Assembly: GCA_020848095.1 (NCBI GenBank)
Contig: JADLAT010000006.1
Span: forward strand, 58,630 to 122,629
Length of the DNA stretch: 64,000 nucleotides
Direction of reading: 5' to 3'
DNA from: Alphaproteobacteria bacterium
GTDB lineage: Bacteria > Pseudomonadota > Alphaproteobacteria > Micavibrionales > Micavibrionaceae
The number at the start of each line of letters is the position of its first letter. The stretch's first letter is position 1. Position numbers and translations under genes: made by a program. Shown one piece after another: positions 1-9,753 of the stretch. Under the pieces are notes generated by a model. That model did no database searches, was not told the DNA's origin, and worked only from the letters and a program-made list of their open reading frames with translations.

Positions 1-1
1 C

Positions 2-394
2 AGCGTACACCATCTGGTGTCTATAATTCGCGGTAAACTCAAAAATGGAAAAACAGCGCTGGACCTGCTCCGCGCGTGTTTTCCCGGCGGCTCCATCACC
101 GGCGCACCGAAAATACGGGCCATGGAAATTATTGAGGAACTGGAACCCGCCCGCCGGGGGTCTTACTGCGGCGCAATGGGTTATATAGGCTTTGACGGCA
201 CGATGGATACCTCTATCCTTATCCGCACGCTGGTCTATGAAAGCGGCACGGTCAGCCTCCAAACCGGCGGCGGCATTGTTGCCGATTCCAGCCCGGAGAG
301 GGAATACGAAGAAACCCTTCATAAAGCCGCCGCCATTTTTCGCAGCTTTCGCCCGCAAGAGCGCGACCGGCAGGAAACGCTGCGCCGCGCCTGA
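2..394 (+). CDS. pabB: Aminodeoxychorismate synthase component I, C-terminal end (partial)
   Basis: This is the C-terminal part of a chorismate-binding enzyme; the reading frame is open to the left edge of the window, so the start lies outside. The segment begins with the HLVS...G.L stretch and continues with the CFPGGSITGAPK and GAMGYIG motifs that form the chorismate site of the TrpE/PabB/MenF family. PabB aminates chorismate to 4-amino-4-deoxychorismate on the way to p-aminobenzoate and folate, using ammonia from PabA. The choice of PabB over TrpE is inferred from the pabA-like and pabC-like genes directly downstream. A gap of about 90 bases with no recognisable gene separates it from pabA. 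Confidence 0.85.
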   Translation, partial: SVHHLVSIIRGKLKNGKTALDLLRACFPGGSITGAPKIRAMEIIEELEPARRGSYCGAMGYIGFDGTMDTSILIRTLVYESGTVSLQTGGGIVADSSPEREYEETLHKAAAIFRSFRPQERDRQETLRRA

Positions 395-484
395 ATAATG
401 ACAGCCCAGAAAAATCCACCTTCACCGCCCACCACTTATACAAAAACCATTGTCTTTCCGCCCATAGCCATGCTTTAAATCGCT

Positions 485-1084
485 ATGTTTCTTGTGATCG
501 ATAATTATGATTCCTTTGTACACAATCTCGCGCGCTACTTTGAAATGGCGGACGTTGAAACGCTGATCGTGCGGAACGATGCGCTCTGCCTAAATGATAT
601 TTACAATCTCCGGCCCAGCGCCCTTATCCTCTCACCGGGTCCTTGCACACCGGCAGAAGCCGGAATATGCGTTGAGGCCGTTCGTAATCTGGGGCATATA
701 ATCCCCATTCTGGGTGTCTGTCTCGGCCATCAATGTATCGGAGAAGCTTATGGCGCACGAACCTTGCGAGCGCCGTCCCCCGTTCACGGCAAGGCCAGCC
801 ACCTCACCCATGACGATACCGGTGTTTTTACCGGTCTGCCGCCGGATTTCATGGTGGGGCGCTATCACTCCTTAATCGTTGATCCGCCGGACCATACAGA
901 GCTGGAGATCAATGCCCGTACACAAAATAGTGAAATCATGGGCCTGCGCCATAGTATTTACCCCGTTCACGGCGTACAATTTCACCCGGAATCCATTTTG
1001 ACAGAGCATGGCCCGGCCTTGATAAAAAACTTCATTGAGCTGACCACGCTCTGGCATAACCAGAAACAAGACACCGCCGCATGA
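485..1084 (+). CDS. pabA: Glutamine amidotransferase, aminodeoxychorismate/anthranilate synthase component II
   Basis: A class I glutamine amidotransferase of 199 residues, the usual length for PabA/TrpG. It starts with the NYDSF motif, has the nucleophile in GVCLGHQ (near residue 79) and the His-Glu pair in FHPES near residue 165. It releases ammonia from glutamine for the chorismate-aminating subunit in the cytoplasm. PabA and TrpG cannot be told apart by sequence and some bacteria use one protein for both. The flanking pabB and pabC make folate synthesis the likely main role. No clear ribosome binding site is seen before the ATG. The stop overlaps the pabC start (ATGA). Confidence 0.88.
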   Translation: MFLVIDNYDSFVHNLARYFEMADVETLIVRNDALCLNDIYNLRPSALILSPGPCTPAEAGICVEAVRNLGHIIPILGVCLGHQCIGEAYGARTLRAPSPVHGKASHLTHDDTGVFTGLPPDFMVGRYHSLIVDPPDHTELEINARTQNSEIMGLRHSIYPVHGVQFHPESILTEHGPALIKNFIELTTLWHNQKQDTAA

Positions 1085-1881
1085 TCATCCTACACAACGA
1101 CCAGTTTATAGAAGATGCACCCGTTTTAAGTATCCATGACAGTCTCCGGCTTGGTTTTGGTGTATTTAGAACCATGCTGGTGATTGACGGTACGATTATT
1201 CATGCACAGGCCCATTTTGAAAAACTGCTAAGCGCCGCAGAATTGCTCATGGGTCAATGGGACGCGCCGCCTTGGGAAAAACTGCATGAAAATGCACGAA
1301 TGCTTTTAGGAAAAAACGATTTTCTAAAAGGCCGCTATGCTTTTAACGCCATTGTGACCGGCGGCCCTTCCGGTAACGGCATCAGACTTCCCGCCCAGCC
1401 AACGCCGCAGCTTTTAATGCGCGCATTGCCTTTTAACTCGCCCGGCGCGCCCATAAAAGCCGCCATAGCCCTAAAAGCCCGGCGAAATGAAGGCTCACCG
1501 CTTTCAAAAATAAAATACACCAATTACGGTGAAAATATTCTTGCCCTGCGGGAGGTTGAAACGCGCGGCGCAAACGAAGCCGTCATGCTCAGCAACGCCG
1601 GAAATCTCTCCTGCGCGAGTGTGGCAAACCTTGTAATCGTGCAGGATGGAAAACTCTGGACGCCGCCGCTTTCAGATGGTTGTCAGGATGGCTTGACCCG
1701 CACGCTGGCGATACAGCGGCTGGGCGTTCGAGAAAAAAGCTTTTCGCTGGAGGATATCCATAAGATCGAAAGCCTCTATCTCATCAACAGCTTGCGCGGG
1801 GCCGTGCCTGTGGTAAGTTTGAATGATACGGTTCTCTCCCCACCCTCCATCAAAATCGAGCAGGATTTTCACATACCATGA
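1081..1881 (+). CDS. pabC: Class IV aminotransferase, probable 4-amino-4-deoxychorismate lyase
   Basis: A fold-type IV PLP enzyme of 266 residues. The Schiff-base lysine is K145 in the K.KYTNYGENILA context, and the C-terminal TP.L.DGCQDGLTR segment matches the family phosphate-binding region. PabC eliminates pyruvate from aminodeoxychorismate to give p-aminobenzoate. It overlaps pabA by 4 bases and the next gene by 4 bases (ATGA at both ends), so it is translationally coupled. One oddity: the Glu that normally precedes the (A/E)N motif and contacts the PLP ring nitrogen (E.CAAN in E. coli PabC) appears as Cys178. The protein could be a divergent PabC or a related D-amino-acid or branched-chain aminotransferase; the operon favours PabC. 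Confidence 0.78.
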   Translation: MIILHNDQFIEDAPVLSIHDSLRLGFGVFRTMLVIDGTIIHAQAHFEKLLSAAELLMGQWDAPPWEKLHENARMLLGKNDFLKGRYAFNAIVTGGPSGNGIRLPAQPTPQLLMRALPFNSPGAPIKAAIALKARRNEGSPLSKIKYTNYGENILALREVETRGANEAVMLSNAGNLSCASVANLVIVQDGKLWTPPLSDGCQDGLTRTLAIQRLGVREKSFSLEDIHKIESLYLINSLRGAVPVVSLNDTVLSPPSIKIEQDFHIP

Positions 1882-2780
1882 ATACCATACAGACCCTGAC
1901 CGTTTATCTGGGCTCCTCCGGTCACGCCCGCCCTGTATTCGGGCAAAGCGCCGCCGCGCTGGGGCGCTTGATCGCTGAATCGAAAAAAAACCTGATTTAT
2001 GGCGGCATGGACGCGGGGTTAATGGGCGTTCTGGCCGCCAGCGCCCTGAAAGCCGGCGGACATGTGACCGGTATTATCCCTCGAAATCTCAAAGATTCCG
2101 AACGTATCCTTGGTGGCCTTACCGAAACCATTCTGGTGGAGGAGCTATCCGACCGAAAGAAAAAAATGTTTCTTATGGCCGATGCCATCATCGCCCTGCC
2201 CGGTGGCTTTGGAACCCTTGATGAAAGCCTTGAAGTTCTATACTGGGGCGCCAAAAAACTGCATGCTAAACCGCTTGTTCTTGTAAACATTGAAAAATAC
2301 TGGGACGATATTATTCCCTACCTGCAAAATCTGCCGGATTTCGACCCTGCCTATTTAATCATCGTTCAAACGCTTGAAGATATTTTTCCAGCATTGGAAC
2401 GCTGGGCTGCGCCCACAATTCCTGCAACAACACAATCACACTTCCCTCATTTCGAAGATGAAATCATGCGAAAAACCCAGGAGCCGATTATCATCGACAT
2501 CGCCTCTTTGGAAAACACCTATTTTGCAGTCTGCGCCATGGGGCTTAAACAACTGCACAAAACCCAGCGCGCCATAGGGTTATTAAATACAAACGGGCAA
2601 TTTAACGGATTAATCGACTGGTTAAACCGCGCCGCCGCCGAGACTTTCATAACGCCGAGTTGCCTGAAACTTTTTGACGTAGCCATGGAAAAAGATGCGC
2701 TGCAGGAAATGCTGACCCATCAGGAATACATAAAAATAGACCTGCACCACACTAAATGGGGCGCACCAGAGCCAATTTAA
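1878..2780 (+). CDS. LOG family protein with duplicated C-terminal unit
   Basis: Residues 1-175 form a Rossmann-like LOG domain with YGGMDAGLMG (41-50) and the diagnostic PGGFGTLDE (108-116). LOG proteins release nucleobases from nucleoside 5'-monophosphates (cytokinin-activating phosphoribohydrolase in plants; often of unknown substrate in bacteria). A normal LOG protein is about 180-200 residues, and this one is 300. The extra part, residues about 205-285, looks like a second, degenerate copy of the last alpha/beta units: the KPLVLVN..KYWDDII segment near 131 is echoed by RAIGLLNTNGQFNGLIDWL near 231. It is the last gene of the pab operon, joined by an ATGA overlap to pabC. The substrate is unknown. 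Confidence 0.8.
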   Translation: MNTIQTLTVYLGSSGHARPVFGQSAAALGRLIAESKKNLIYGGMDAGLMGVLAASALKAGGHVTGIIPRNLKDSERILGGLTETILVEELSDRKKKMFLMADAIIALPGGFGTLDESLEVLYWGAKKLHAKPLVLVNIEKYWDDIIPYLQNLPDFDPAYLIIVQTLEDIFPALERWAAPTIPATTQSHFPHFEDEIMRKTQEPIIIDIASLENTYFAVCAMGLKQLHKTQRAIGLLNTNGQFNGLIDWLNRAAAETFITPSCLKLFDVAMEKDALQEMLTHQEYIKIDLHHTKWGAPEPI

Positions 2781-2803
2781 AAAATCCGTTTAATGAATAA
2801 AAA

Positions 2804-3226
2804 TTACAGAGCCAATCGCCCTGTAAGCGCAGAAATTCTGGCTTTGGTCATATCGACACGTCTACGAAGACGCTTTTTTTCGACTTCATCCGTAGCATGC
2901 GCGATATCTTCCATGAGATCCTTAAGCGTAGATTCCAGAGAATCCTGCTTCAGATCATCAACATTCACAGCTTCCTCGGCCAGAACAGTGCAGGATTCTC
3001 CCGTCACATCGGCAAAGCCCCCAGCAATGAATATCTTGCGAAAAGGCTCTTTCTCATCATTTTTATAAAGCTCCACCACACCGGGCTTGAGCGCGGCAAC
3101 CAGTGCGGAATGATTCGCCCCGACCCCAAACTCACCTTCTTCACCCGGTAAGATGGCCATGGAAACAGGCTCGGAGACCAAACGGTCCTCTGGAGAGACA
3201 AGTTCAAATGCTATGTTCTGCGTCAT
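2804..3226 (-). CDS. atpC: F1F0 ATP synthase subunit epsilon
   Basis: A 140-residue epsilon subunit. The N-terminal beta-sandwich (about residues 5-85) carries the typical LP...GEFGVGANHSALVAALKPG segment; the rest is the helical hairpin that regulates ATP hydrolysis. It sits in the central stalk with gamma. It is the last gene of the atpHAGDC operon. The ATG has an AGGA ribosome binding site about 8 bases upstream. It converges on the pab operon with only about 20 bases between the stops, and I see no clear hairpin terminator there. Confidence 0.95.
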   Translation of the reverse strand: MTQNIAFELVSPEDRLVSEPVSMAILPGEEGEFGVGANHSALVAALKPGVVELYKNDEKEPFRKIFIAGGFADVTGESCTVLAEEAVNVDDLKQDSLESTLKDLMEDIAHATDEVEKKRLRRRVDMTKARISALTGRLAL

Positions 3227-3298
3227 TTAGACATTCCTCATCAAAACGGCATAACACTCAAGATTTTTTCGGAAGAAAAGCGCCCTCCGAAACCATCA

Positions 3299-4783
<1,485 letters not shown>

Positions 4784-4792
4784 TCAATGAAT

Positions 4793-5695
4793 TTATACGG
4801 CCTCAGCGCCGGAAATAATCTCGATAAGTTCTTTTGTAATATAGGCTTGACGCGCCCGGTTGTATTTCAGGGTCAAGCCCTTAATCATGTCACCGGCATT
4901 ACGCGTTGCATTTTCCATCGCCGTCATACGCGCCGCATGTTCACCGGCAGCACTATCCAGCAACGCACGATAAATCTGCACACTGATATTCCGAGGCAAT
5001 AAGGCATTCAGGATAAGCTCTTCTTCCGGTTCGAAGGAATAAGGCGAATCCGTAGTCTCTTCGGTCAATGCCACATCACCTGTTTGAGCAAGCTCCGGCA
5101 GGTTAAAGGGAATCAACTGTTGAACAACCGGTTTTTGAACCAGAACCGAAACAAATTCGTTATAAATGAGCGTGCAAACATCAAACTCGCCCGCCTCAAA
5201 TTTTTCCAGAACAAATTCAGTCACTTCATTCGCCTGAGCAAATTCAATTTTAGACGCACCCATCAGCCCTAAAAAGCTCTGCAGAATACGGCTTCCATGC
5301 GTGCGGCGCAAGACATCACGCCCCTTACGTCCGACACAAACGAGACTGACATCCCGCCCGTCAGCCAGCAATTCAGCCGCCTTCAGACGCGCAGCACGCA
5401 CCACATTGGCGTTAAAACCACCGCACAGCCCCCGGTCCGCAGTCACAACAACCAGAAGATGACGCTGCTCCGAACCCGTTCCAACAAGGAGTTTTGAACT
5501 GGTGTCCGTCACGATAACATTTCTGGCCACACGCGCCAGCATAGCCGCCATGGCCTGCGCATAAGGCTGCGAAGCCTGCGCATGCTCCTGCGCCCGGCGC
5601 AGCTTTGAAGCCGCGACCATTTTCATAGCCGAAGTAATCTTCCGGGTTGATTTGACCGATACGATACGGTCGCGGTAATCTCTTAAGCTAGGCAT
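4793..5695 (-). CDS. atpG: F1F0 ATP synthase subunit gamma
   Basis: The rotor subunit of F1, 300 residues. The N-terminal [26 protein letters not shown] segment and the C-terminal [16 protein letters not shown]....NR.RQA.IT.EL.EI segment form the coiled-coil shaft and are both intact. The central Rossmann-like domain contains the [14 protein letters not shown] motif. Its position between atpA and atpD is the standard order. A purine-rich CGGAAAG stretch precedes the ATG. Confidence 0.96.
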   Translation of the reverse strand: MPSLRDYRDRIVSVKSTRKITSAMKMVAASKLRRAQEHAQASQPYAQAMAAMLARVARNVIVTDTSSKLLVGTGSEQRHLLVVVTADRGLCGGFNANVVRAARLKAAELLADGRDVSLVCVGRKGRDVLRRTHGSRILQSFLGLMGASKIEFAQANEVTEFVLEKFEAGEFDVCTLIYNEFVSVLVQKPVVQQLIPFNLPELAQTGDVALTEETTDSPYSFEPEEELILNALLPRNISVQIYRALLDSAAGEHAARMTAMENATRNAGDMIKGLTLKYNRARQAYITKELIEIISGAEAV

Positions 5696-5744
5696 TTATT
5701 CTTTCCGTTTAAAGCGCTACGCTGCACTATTGGCTTTTTAAGCC

Positions 5745-7292
5745 TCAAGCCGCCTCTTTTACACCGGCAAACCCTTTGGTGAAATCACCAAGGAATTTCT
5801 TAATCTTTTCCTCCAGTGCATCATCAATTTTCTTCTCTTCACGCAAAGTCTCAAGGATTTCCTTGCCGTTCGCGCGCAGATTAACCAAAAGGCGGCTCTC
5901 ATAGGTTTGAACCTGATTAACAGCCACACCATCAATATAACCGCGTGTTCCGGCATAAATCACGATGACCTGCTCTTCCACCGACAGGGGCGCATATTGC
6001 GGCTGAACCAACAAACGGGTCAAACGCTGACCACGCGCCAGCAATTTCTGTGTTGAAGCGTCCAGATCCGAAGCAAACTGGGCGAATGCTTCCATTTCGC
6101 GGTATTGCGCCAGCTCCAGCTTAATTGTGCCGGCAACCTGTTTCATTGCTTTAATTTGTGCAGCAGAACCCACACGGGAAACCGACAACCCTACGTTAAT
6201 CGCGGGGCGGATACCTTTAAAGAACAAACCGGTTTCCAGAAAAATCTGACCATCTGTGATCGAAATCACATTGGTTGGAATATAAGCGGACACGTCACCG
6301 GCCTGCGTTTCAATAATCGGCAGGGCCGTCAAAGAACCGCCACCCTCCGCATCAGACATCTTCGCAGAGCGCTCCAGCAAACGAGAGTGAATGTAGAACA
6401 CATCGCCCGGATAAGCTTCACGCCCCGGTGGACGACGCAAAAGCAAAGACATCTGACGATACGCCACAGCCTGCTTGGACAGATCATCATAAACACACAA
6501 GGCATGCAAACCGCCATCGCGGAAATACTCGCCCATCGTACAACCCGTATAAGCAGCCAAAAACTGCATCGGCGCAGGCTCAGAAGCGGTTGCAGCCACA
6601 ACAATGGAGTATTCCATTGCGCCTTGCTCCTCAAGCTCTTTCACGAGTTGGGCTACGGTTGAACGCTTCTGCCCGATCGAAACATAGATACAATACAAAT
6701 GTTTCTTCTCATCAGAAGCCTTGTTCAAATATTTTTGATTGATAATAGCATCAACGGCAACGGCCGTTTTTCCGGTTTGACGGTCGCCAATGATCAGCTC
6801 CCGCTGACCGCGCCCTATAGGCACCAGAGCATCAACAGCCTTCAAACCCGTTTGCATAGGCTCAGACACAGATTGACGCGGAATAATGCCAGGAGCTTTA
6901 ACCTCAACACGGCGCGTTTGCTTGGCCTTCAACGGCCCCTTACCGTCAATGGGATTGCCCAGCGCATCCACAACGCGGCCCAGCAATTCCTTGCCGACTG
7001 GCACTTCAACAATCTTGCCAGTCCGGCGAACAATGTCACCCTCTTTAATTTCACGGTCAGCACCAAACACCACAACACCGACGTTATCCGCCTCCAGATT
7101 CAGGGCCATCCCTTGAACGCCGGAATCAAACTCAACCATTTCCCCGGCCTGCACGTTATCAAGACCGTAAACACGGGCCACACCGTCCCCGATCGAAAGC
7201 ACTTGCCCGATCTCGGCCACATCAGCCTGAGCGCCAAAATCGGCGATCTGCTTTTTCAGGATTTCAGAGATTTCCGCTGCACGAATTTCCAT
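5745..7292 (-). CDS. atpA: F1F0 ATP synthase subunit alpha
   Basis: The non-catalytic nucleotide-binding subunit of F1, 515 residues. The Walker A motif GDRQTGKT is at residues 169-176. The conserved [13 protein letters not shown] segment, which contains the arginine finger reaching into the beta active site, lies near residue 370. The N-terminus has the [10 protein letters not shown] helix that contacts delta. A GAGG ribosome binding site sits about 8 bases before the ATG. It lies directly downstream of atpH. Confidence 0.97.
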   Translation of the reverse strand: MEIRAAEISEILKKQIADFGAQADVAEIGQVLSIGDGVARVYGLDNVQAGEMVEFDSGVQGMALNLEADNVGVVVFGADREIKEGDIVRRTGKIVEVPVGKELLGRVVDALGNPIDGKGPLKAKQTRRVEVKAPGIIPRQSVSEPMQTGLKAVDALVPIGRGQRELIIGDRQTGKTAVAVDAIINQKYLNKASDEKKHLYCIYVSIGQKRSTVAQLVKELEEQGAMEYSIVVAATASEPAPMQFLAAYTGCTMGEYFRDGGLHALCVYDDLSKQAVAYRQMSLLLRRPPGREAYPGDVFYIHSRLLERSAKMSDAEGGGSLTALPIIETQAGDVSAYIPTNVISITDGQIFLETGLFFKGIRPAINVGLSVSRVGSAAQIKAMKQVAGTIKLELAQYREMEAFAQFASDLDASTQKLLARGQRLTRLLVQPQYAPLSVEEQVIVIYAGTRGYIDGVAVNQVQTYESRLLVNLRANGKEILETLREEKKIDDALEEKIKKFLGDFTKGFAGVKEAA

Positions 7293-7350
7293 TTAAATAA
7301 CCTCACTCTTAAAAAACAAAAAATTTCAGGGACGCAATTATGCGCATACG

Positions 7351-7923
7351 TTAAAAACCTGCTCCAGAACCGGCACCAACTGCCAGTTTAAGTCTCTCCA
7401 GCTTACGGCGCACAGAATCATCAATCATGCGGGAGCCCACCGTAACAATCATACCGCCCAAAATAGAGGGCTCAACCCGCAAGCGCACCGAAACATCCGC
7501 ACCCATAGCCGTGGACAGAGCGGCTTGGAGCTCTTTTTTCTGCTTATCATCAAGATCATGCGCCACATCAACCTGCACGGCAACCTCGCCCCGGCGACGC
7601 GCAACTTCCGCTTTAAAAGCGCGAATAATGCCCGGCAGCTCAGAAATGCGGCGGTTTTGAATTAAAACTCCGATAAAATTTTGGGTGATTTCCTGAAAAC
7701 CAGCTTTCTCAGCCAAAGCCTGCATCGCTTTTTTCAAAGAACTCGGATTAAGCAAAGGCGAACGAATCAAAGCAGACAGGTCTGCGGAGTTTTCAATCAT
7801 TGCAGCAAGATCATTTAGATCCTGCGCGACTTTATCAAAGTTTTTGGACTCTGCCGTCAGTTCAACAAAAGCGTTGGCATAACGCGCACTCACGACCGAA
7901 GATGCTTGACTTGCCGATGACAC
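7351..7923 (-). CDS. atpH: F1F0 ATP synthase subunit delta
   Basis: The delta subunit (OSCP), 190 residues, links F1 to the peripheral stalk. Key segments are RYANAFVELT near residue 15, the FIGVLIQNRR motif near residue 85 and the C-terminal SILGGMIVTVGSRMIDDSVRRKLERL. The start is a GTG at 7923; no in-frame ATG fits the family N-terminus. It is the first gene of atpHAGDC. The membrane F0 genes (atpB, atpE, atpF) are not in the window, which matches the split ATP synthase operons known in alphaproteobacteria. Confidence 0.93.
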   Translation of the reverse strand: MSSASQASSVVSARYANAFVELTAESKNFDKVAQDLNDLAAMIENSADLSALIRSPLLNPSSLKKAMQALAEKAGFQEITQNFIGVLIQNRRISELPGIIRAFKAEVARRRGEVAVQVDVAHDLDDKQKKELQAALSTAMGADVSVRLRVEPSILGGMIVTVGSRMIDDSVRRKLERLKLAVGAGSGAGF

Positions 7924-8077
7924 TCTCTAATGGCTCCCGTTTAACGACTTTCCAGTTGGTCGAGGATTTAGCATAGCCGAATGCCCATGACAAGGCCTGA
8001 AAATCATAGCTGACGCAAAAAAACATTATCGCGGCACAACCGACATGCCCATTTCAAACTTTGATGGCTTCCAATTT
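7924..8077 (-). promoter_or_regulatory. Upstream region of the atp operon
   Basis: A 154-base gap separates atpH from the TraX-like gene upstream on the same strand. It is the only place where the promoter of the atpHAGDC operon could lie without reading through the TraX genes. I see AT-rich patches (near 8078-8090) but no convincing -35/-10 pair, and no clear terminator for the upstream gene. Confidence 0.3.
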
Positions 8078-8902
8078 TTATAAAAACATTCGAATTACAG
8101 CCTCAAAGGCAAAAACTTTAAAATCAAACAAGCCAAATCTTTCAGGGTTGACGACCATAGCCAACAACCGAAACATGATCAGATGTGCGGCGTAAATCTC
8201 CAGCGTTCGCCGCCCTAAGAGCTGAACGGGCCACCGCAGAAATACCGGAACCGCCCAGGAAAGCTGCGCCGGCCTGAACATCACTAAGATACCCGCCAAT
8301 AAGACCATCCCTCCGCAAAAGGTCAAAAACTGGGTCTTATCTAAAGAGCTCATAAACAAGCTCTCCATAAAGAGATAGCTGACAACAGGCACCACCGAAA
8401 ATATTATCAGTGACAAATAACGAATGCCGCGCTCTTTACGGTGTGCCACCATATAACCAAGCAACGAAAAAAGAAAAAGCTGCGTACCATATTCAACAAA
8501 AATAAGAGTGGGGAGGCCTATAAAAAACAGCAAAAGTGACATGCCCGCCAGTGTCTCCCAATTGCGCAGCGCGCGAACGGCGATCCAATCGATTGATAAA
8601 CGGGCCGCAATAAGGGTGAAGATAATAGTAGCCGGAAAAAGATAATCACCCGCCACAAGTGAAAAAAACCAGACCAACGCGCCTAAAATCCAAAACAACT
8701 TTGAAATTTCCCGCGTTCGGGCATGGCCAATCAAAAAAAACCAGATCGGCGCACTGAAGCGACCAATCACCCGAAACCATATTTCGTGCGGAAAAAAGAA
8801 ATAGCCGATATGATCGACAACCATCAATACAAGCGCCAGCGCCTTTAAAAAATCATAAGACGTTAAAGAAGCAGGTAAGGTTTTATATTTGAGAATATTC
8901 AC
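8078..8902 (-). CDS. TraX-like integral membrane protein (copy 2)
   Basis: A 274-residue polytopic membrane protein of the TraX family, which contains the F-pilin N-acetyltransferase of conjugative plasmids and many chromosomal relatives. Seen here: the SYDFLK.LALVLMVVDHIGYFFFP start with the conserved D-H pair, the IGR...P.WFFLIGHARTR motif, about eight hydrophobic segments, and the RRTLEIYAAHLIMF motif near the C-terminus. The substrate is unknown. The start is GTG with AAGGCAGG just upstream; no in-frame ATG fits. It lies 18 bases behind a second TraX-like gene, an evident tandem duplication. No conjugation genes are nearby, so a pilin role is unlikely. Confidence 0.8.
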   Translation of the reverse strand: MNILKYKTLPASLTSYDFLKALALVLMVVDHIGYFFFPHEIWFRVIGRFSAPIWFFLIGHARTREISKLFWILGALVWFFSLVAGDYLFPATIIFTLIAARLSIDWIAVRALRNWETLAGMSLLLFFIGLPTLIFVEYGTQLFLFSLLGYMVAHRKERGIRYLSLIIFSVVPVVSYLFMESLFMSSLDKTQFLTFCGGMVLLAGILVMFRPAQLSWAVPVFLRWPVQLLGRRTLEIYAAHLIMFRLLAMVVNPERFGLFDFKVFAFEAVIRMFL

Positions 8903-8920
8903 ATGACCTGCCTTGAGAGT

Positions 8921-9715
8921 TTACAACCAGCTCCAATCAAGAAAATTATACCCCTCCATCCCCAGATAAACAGCCATAGCCTTAAAAAGCAAAAGGTGGA
9001 CAACATAGATTTCAAGCGTTCTACGCCCGCAAATCTGTACAAACCACACAACAGATTTAGGAAGCTTTTCCGTCAACGCCGGATAAGTCTTCGGCGAAAA
9101 ATAATACAAAAGGCTGCGCACAGCTGCTGTTCCTATCCCCATAAAAATCATCTGAGCAGGGGTAAATCCAAATGTTAAAAACTGTAAGATTATAAAAGTT
9201 ATAAGGGCAAAACACATATATTGAATAATAAGCTGCTCGTCTTTAACCTCCTCCCGGTGACGCACAAGATACCCAAAAATGGCCGTAATAAGCGCCTGTG
9301 TCCCATACTCCGTAAATATAAAAGTCGGAATCACCAAAACAAATAAGAAAGCAGAGCCACTCCATAGAATAAGCCGGCTGCGCATAAGCACCTTCATAAC
9401 CGGATCTATCGTAACACGTATCAAAGCGATTGTTACAAGCGCGTTTAGAGGGAATACCGCCATCCCGGTCAGTAAATTAGCCAAAATTAAAATCCCGGCG
9501 CCCACGGAGAGCTTAAGGGGAATATCCCTACCACGCGCATAACCAACAAGAAAAAACCATACAGGGAACCCTATCCGGCCAACAGCGCGCCACCAGAGAT
9601 CGTCAGGAAAGAAATAATTCCCGGCATGATCCGTAATCATAATCGCAACCGCAAAACACTTAAGCAGATCATAAGAGGTAATCGCACTGGGCAAGGCCGG
9701 TTTTGATATGCTCAT
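8921..9715 (-). CDS. TraX-like integral membrane protein (copy 1)
   Basis: A 264-residue polytopic membrane protein, paralogous to the gene that follows it. It has the same landmarks: SYDLLKCFAVAIMITDHAGNYFFP at the start (D-H pair kept), GRIGFPVWFFLVGYARGRD, a FTEYGTQ loop, and GRRTLEIYVVHLLLFKAM near the end. The two copies differ in most loop positions, so the duplication is not recent. It is likely a membrane acyltransferase with an unknown acceptor. The gene begins the TraX pair downstream of priA; only a weak ribosome binding site is visible. Confidence 0.8.
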   Translation of the reverse strand: MSISKPALPSAITSYDLLKCFAVAIMITDHAGNYFFPDDLWWRAVGRIGFPVWFFLVGYARGRDIPLKLSVGAGILILANLLTGMAVFPLNALVTIALIRVTIDPVMKVLMRSRLILWSGSAFLFVLVIPTFIFTEYGTQALITAIFGYLVRHREEVKDEQLIIQYMCFALITFIILQFLTFGFTPAQMIFMGIGTAAVRSLLYYFSPKTYPALTEKLPKSVVWFVQICGRRTLEIYVVHLLLFKAMAVYLGMEGYNFLDWSWL

Positions 9716-9753
9716 AATTTTATCAACACTTTCAATTATATGTATTAGGTTTT

